Source: Candidatus Dactylopiibacterium carminicum (GTDB lineage: Bacteria; Pseudomonadota; Gammaproteobacteria; Burkholderiales; Rhodocyclaceae). From it: 64,000 nucleotides of DNA. The translations under genes were made by a program, and so were the position numbers. Below the pieces are notes generated by a model, which was given only the letters and a program-made list of their open reading frames with translations, did no database searches and was not told where the DNA came from. Positions within the stretch are counted from its first letter, which is position 1. Each line of letters starts with the position of its first letter. Shown here piece by piece: positions 61,299 through 64,000 of this stretch. The stretch lies in the NCBI RefSeq assembly GCF_014736495.1, contig NZ_MDUX01000003.1:1-64000 (forward strand), given 5' to 3'.

Positions 61299-62541
61299 CC
61301 CGGCGGTACTGCGGGCGCTCTTCGGGATGGAGCCGGAGGCCGCCGTGAAGTACCTGGAATCAAAAGGGCTGCGGGTAACCGAGCGCTGGCAGGAGATGCG
61401 GGATGAAGCCCAGGCCCGCGCATTCACCGTGGCACACGTGGCCAGGCTGGATGTGCTGCAGGATCTGCGGCGCGGCGTGCTCGATGCCGCGCGCGAGGGC
61501 AAGACGCTGCGGCAGTTCTCGGACGAACTCACCCCGCTGCTGCAAAGCAAGGGCTGGTGGGGCAAGCAGGTCGTCGTGGATTCAGAGGGCGGCGCCGAGC
61601 TTGTGCAGCTGGGCAGCCCGCACCGGCTCAAGACGATCTACCAGACAAACCTGCAGTCAGCCTACATGGCCGGGCGCATGCAGACAGCGATGGAGGCCGA
61701 AGCCTTCCCCTATCTGCAGTACGTGGCGATCGAGGACGGGCGGACGCGCCCCAGCCATGCCGCGCTCAATGGCCAGGTGTTCCGCAAGGATGACCCGATC
61801 TGGCACACGCACACGCCCCCGAACGGCTTCAACTGCCGCTGCCGGGTGCGCCCGCTCACCGCTGGCCAGGTGCGCCGGGAGGGGCTCACTGTGCACGAGA
61901 GTGAAGGCGAGCTGGAGACCCGCACGGTAGAGGCCGGCACCGATCCACGCACGGGTGAAGTCTTCGTTGCCGAGCAGACGGGCATCCGGACCGGCAGCAA
62001 CGGCCAGGGCAAGATGATGTGGACGGACCCGGGCTTCAATTCGAGCCCGCTGGCGGGCCATAACTTCGACAAAGTGCTGCTGCGCAAGGCGCAGGCCGCG
62101 CTGGGCGATGATGCGGCGTATACAGACGTACAGCGCGTGGTGACCTCGGCGCCGCGCCTGCGCGCCTGGGATGGTTTTGTAGGCAACACCTTTGCGCAGG
62201 GCACAACGCAGGGCCAGACGATGACGCTGGGAGTGCTGCCCGCGCAGCTGGCGCAAGCCTCGGCAGCATCCGTGCTGTTCGTCGAGGACCGGCTGCTGGT
62301 CGGCGCCAAGGCTCGCCGGCATGCCAGTCGAGGGGATGCGCCGACGCGGGCGCAGTGGGAGGCCATGCCCCGGCAGATGCCAGCGGCGCGCTGGTACCGC
62401 GATACCGAGACGGGCAACCTGGTGGCGGAGCTGCCGGAGGGGCTGTATGTGATCGTCTCGCCGGCGGGCGCCGTGGATTCTGCGTACCGGGACGCGCAGG
62501 CTGCACGGAAGATCCGGAGCGGGCGCTGGGTACTCGTGTGA
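61285..62541 (+). CDS. Phage head morphogenesis protein (Mu gpF-like)
   Basis: A 418-residue protein of the SPP1 gp7 / Mu gpF minor head family. The signature TIYQTNLQSAYMAGRMQTAM...YVAIEDGRTRPSHAALNGQVFRKDDPIWHTHTPPNGFNCRCRVRPLT contains the conserved NxQ, DxRTRPSHAALNG and CRCR elements. The C-terminal half (about 300-415) reads ARWYRDTETGNLVAELPEGLYVIVS and is a BcepMu-type extension resembling ADP-ribosyltransferase-like or other added domains; this is not certain. ATG 61285 begins MATRDPAVLRALFG. Confidence 0.9.
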   Translation: MATRDPAVLRALFGMEPEAAVKYLESKGLRVTERWQEMRDEAQARAFTVAHVARLDVLQDLRRGVLDAAREGKTLRQFSDELTPLLQSKGWWGKQVVVDSEGGAELVQLGSPHRLKTIYQTNLQSAYMAGRMQTAMEAEAFPYLQYVAIEDGRTRPSHAALNGQVFRKDDPIWHTHTPPNGFNCRCRVRPLTAGQVRREGLTVHESEGELETRTVEAGTDPRTGEVFVAEQTGIRTGSNGQGKMMWTDPGFNSSPLAGHNFDKVLLRKAQAALGDDAAYTDVQRVVTSAPRLRAWDGFVGNTFAQGTTQGQTMTLGVLPAQLAQASAASVLFVEDRLLVGAKARRHASRGDAPTRAQWEAMPRQMPAARWYRDTETGNLVAELPEGLYVIVSPAGAVDSAYRDAQAARKIRSGRWVLV

Positions 62542-62547
62542 GAACAA

Positions 62548-62617
62548 GGCGGTGCCAGGGTTCGAACCGGCCATCTGGCTCCTGCTGGAGCCGCCTCCCC
62601 CAGGGAGGATCACCGCC
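62548..62617. ncRNA. Cloverleaf-like structured element between F and G
   Basis: A 7-bp outer stem (GGCGGTG 62548-62554 with CACCGCC 62611-62617) encloses three inner hairpins: CCAGGGTTCGAACCGG region (62555-62579, with GGTTCGAACC), GGCTCCTGCTGGAGCC (62577-62592), and CCTCCCCCAGGGAGG (62594-62608). On the minus strand the order resembles a tRNA: a 7-bp acceptor stem and a TTCGAAC loop. The anticodon-arm loop is too small (four to six bases), the D arm lacks standard bases and no CCA is encoded. A structured RNA or a mimic, not a standard tRNA. Confidence 0.45.
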
Positions 62618-62638
62618 TATGCATGAAAGGTAGCACAC

Positions 62639-63130
62639 ATGAACGGGATATCCATCGACCTGCCCGGCATGGACGGCGCAGCGCCTGCAACGCTGGAAGA
62701 GCTGCGCGCCGCGCTAGGCGATACCGAGCCGCTGATGCGCGACGTGGAAGCCGTGCTTGTCTCTGTGAGCGAGCGTCAGTTCCAGACACAATCCGGGCCG
62801 GGTGGCCCCTGGCCAGCGCTCACGGAAACCACGCTTGAGCTGCGCGCCAGGCGCGGTGTTGCCGGTTCGCCCATGTTGCAGCTCTCGGCCGGCGGTCTGG
62901 CCGCGTCCGTGCAGGGCGGGCATACGGATGCAGCGGCATGGGTATCGAGCAACAAACCCTACGCTGCCATGCAGTTCTTCGGCGGCGTCACTTCGCCGCA
63001 ATCCATGATCCCGAACCGGCGCATCTCCGCGCGTCCCTACATGCCTTTCGACACGGCGACAGATCAGCTGACGCCCGAGGCCGAAGAGACGATCATGGAT
63101 GTGCTGGAGCATCACATCGGGCGGGGATAA
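62639..63130 (+). CDS. Phage virion morphogenesis protein (Mu gpG-like)
   Basis: A 163-residue protein of the phage virion morphogenesis family (Mu gpG / P2 gpS tail-completion type). Family features: VEAVLVSVSERQFQTQSGPGGPWPALTETTLELRARRGVAGSPMLQLSAGGLAASV, and PYAAMQFFGGVTSPQSMIPNRRISARPYMPFDTATDQLTPEAEETIMDVLEHHI. It starts 98 bases after the F stop; the gap contains the cloverleaf-like element. Confidence 0.92.
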   Translation: MNGISIDLPGMDGAAPATLEELRAALGDTEPLMRDVEAVLVSVSERQFQTQSGPGGPWPALTETTLELRARRGVAGSPMLQLSAGGLAASVQGGHTDAAAWVSSNKPYAAMQFFGGVTSPQSMIPNRRISARPYMPFDTATDQLTPEAEETIMDVLEHHIGRG

Positions 63131-63400
63131 ACCGGTGAATTGAAATACGCCCGTAGAGCGTTTTGAGCGGACCTCTGTGCCGGATGCTGCCTCGACAGGA
63201 CTTTTTGGGTCTTGCAAAGCTTTATAAAGCCCCTCGTGCCCTATTCGCAGGCCACGCAAGAGGCTGCCATTGCGGGAATCTCCTCGCAATGATCTACTGG
63301 CTCCCAGTCTCGGGCGCTCATCTGGTCTGGTCTGCGCGCTCTGTGCAGTTGTGAACCAGTTCCGAATACTTCGCCGACTCGTGTCGCCACACTCGGCGAC
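63131..63400. other. Gap between G and the protease gene
   Basis: About 270 bases with no convincing gene. A 63-residue frame at 63163-63354 has no family features. The sequence includes a T-rich stretch at 63200-63225 (ACTTTTTGGGTCTTGCAAAGC) and could hold a terminator or promoter for the following genes. Confidence 0.3.
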
Positions 63401-64000
63401 ATGCCTGCACCCCTCGCTACCTCTCTCGCCACAAAACCGCGCCTGAATGCCTCGGGCCTGGTCGTGCTCTCGTTCGATGTCGCTGCTGCCACATCGGCGG
63501 CGGGGGCGGCTCGCGCTCCTCTGTGTCAGCTCACCCCTGATGGCGTGTTCCGTTCGAAGGACGGCCGCCCGGAAAAACTGAAGGGCTGGCGCATGAATCC
63601 GCAGGTCGCCGAGCGCGTGCTGGCGACGCTGAAATCGCGGACCAATCCCATCGTCGTCGATTACGAACATCAGACGCTCTTGGCGGAACAGAACGGCCAG
63701 CCCGCGCCGGCGGCCGGCTGGATTGATCCGGCCTCAGTGCAATACACCCCCGGCGAGGGGCTGTTCGCGCCGATCCAATGGACTGACCGCGCTCGCGCCT
63801 GGATCGAGTGTAACGAATACCGCTACCTCTCCCCGGTCTTGCTGACCGACGAAGACACCGGCGACGTGCTCGAGCTGCTGCACGTCGCGCTTGTGAATGA
63901 TGCAGCAGTCGACGGCATGGACCGAGTCGTCGCGCTGCGTGCGCGTTTCGCGCCCCCGAGCAATGCCAGCGGAGGGGCTTTGGCCTCCGCACCCCACGTG
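63401..64000 (+). CDS. Mu-like prophage protease/scaffold protein I (partial at window end)
   Basis: The first 200 residues of a Mu gpI-type capsid maturation protease. Visible: CQLTPDGVFRSKDGRPEKLKGWRMNPQVAERVLATLKSRTNPIVVDYEHQTLLAEQNGQPAPAAGWID, then PIQWTDRARAWIECNEYRYLSPVLLTDEDTGDVLELLHVALVNDAAVDGMD. The DYEHQT stretch with a conserved His is characteristic. ATG 63401 begins MPAPLATSLATKPRL. The C-terminal scaffold region is outside the window; reading is open to the last base. Confidence 0.9.
   Translation, partial: MPAPLATSLATKPRLNASGLVVLSFDVAAATSAAGAARAPLCQLTPDGVFRSKDGRPEKLKGWRMNPQVAERVLATLKSRTNPIVVDYEHQTLLAEQNGQPAPAAGWIDPASVQYTPGEGLFAPIQWTDRARAWIECNEYRYLSPVLLTDEDTGDVLELLHVALVNDAAVDGMDRVVALRARFAPPSNASGGALASAPHV

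Larger units (their letters stand above)
53619..64000. mobile_element. Mu-like (BcepMu-type) transposable prophage, left part, internally deleted
   Basis: Early genes 53.7-58.4 kb read leftward (ATPase, several small genes, gam-like, DUF2786, ASCH-like, gemA, mor), and late head genes from 58.4 kb read rightward (terminase, portal, F, G, protease). This divergent layout with an ExeA-like ATPase is what I recall for BcepMu relatives. Transposase, repressor, lysis and small-terminase genes are missing, and the ATPase and terminase are truncated at a shared junction near 58430. The element continues beyond the window. Confidence 0.85.

Noticed and set aside
59337-61631. 764-residue minus-strand open frame
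   Set aside because: It lies opposite the terminase and portal genes, both with clear family signatures; long antisense frames are common at this GC content.
62548-62617. A functional tRNA gene on the minus strand
   Set aside because: The acceptor stem and TTCGAAC loop are suggestive, but the anticodon loop is too small, the T stem has mismatches, the D arm lacks standard positions and CCA is absent; described as cloverleaf-like only.
1-64000. Toxin-antitoxin pair, restriction-modification or CRISPR-Cas defence system
   Set aside because: No signature genes were found in any frame; the accessory content is the prophage and the adhesin.

Overview
The window is a GC-rich chromosomal segment of a betaproteobacterium, probably Rhodocyclales-like. 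The placement rests on gene content and order: dnaB followed by a DUF2802 gene and a SPOR-domain gene, ftsE-ftsX-rpoH with a perfect CIRCE element before rpoH, erpA next to an M23 peptidase gene, and dsbD-cutA. This is inference from gene content; no 16S rRNA gene is present.

Layout. 1-6450: a strong terminator, dnaB, DUF2802, a frameshifted SPOR gene, fliW, ridA, recG, and a Gly-Cys-Gly tRNA cluster with its own promoter and terminator. 6.7-13.2 kb: DUF1178, dusC-trmB-ykgJ, a peroxiredoxin-like gene overlapping slyD, a DUF4010 membrane protein, an ArsR regulator, a DUF2892 protein and erpA. 13.2-19.7 kb: M23 peptidase, a secreted carbohydrate-binding protein, a second RidA, dsbD-cutA, GST, an alpha/beta hydrolase and a [2Fe-2S] ferredoxin. 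19.9-32.5 kb: a broken alginate-lyase-family gene, a large HD-GYP/hybrid histidine kinase, a polyserine lipoprotein, ilvA, pirin, azoR divergent from a LysR regulator, KTSC, a 5'-nucleotidase and a frameshifted chemoreceptor. 32.5-46.5 kb: rpoH with CIRCE, ftsX, ftsE, a CheX-like DUF3334 protein, a truncated haemoglobin, an SGNH esterase interrupted by an amber codon, a PTS-EIIC/EAL fusion, a frameshifted DipZ-like protein, a methyltransferase, DMT and DHA2 transporters, and a HEAT-repeat protein.

46.5-53.6 kb carries a TolC-family outer-membrane protein and the C-terminal part of a giant RTX/VWA adhesin (type I secretion, LapA style). The adhesin is cut off by the left end of a Mu-like transposable prophage (about 53619 to beyond 64000) and also contains an in-frame TAA. 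The early prophage genes (mor, gemA, gam-like, AAA ATPase) read leftward; the late genes (terminase, portal, F, G, protease) read rightward, as I recall for BcepMu-type phages. At about 58.43 kb the ATPase and the terminase large subunit both lose their N-termini at one junction, so the transposase, repressor, lysis and small-terminase region is absent. The prophage looks defective, unless this is an assembly join. A compact cloverleaf-like structure lies between late genes F and G.

A second theme crosses the whole window. Five genes (SPOR, alginate lyase twice, chemoreceptor, DipZ, one prophage gene) are broken at six sites, and each site is repaired to a family-like protein by adding one G or C to a short G/C run. 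One tRNA-Gly copy also has an extra G in a G run. Indel errors in homopolymers of the assembly are the simplest explanation. The frameshifted genes should not be taken as true pseudogenes without read-level support.
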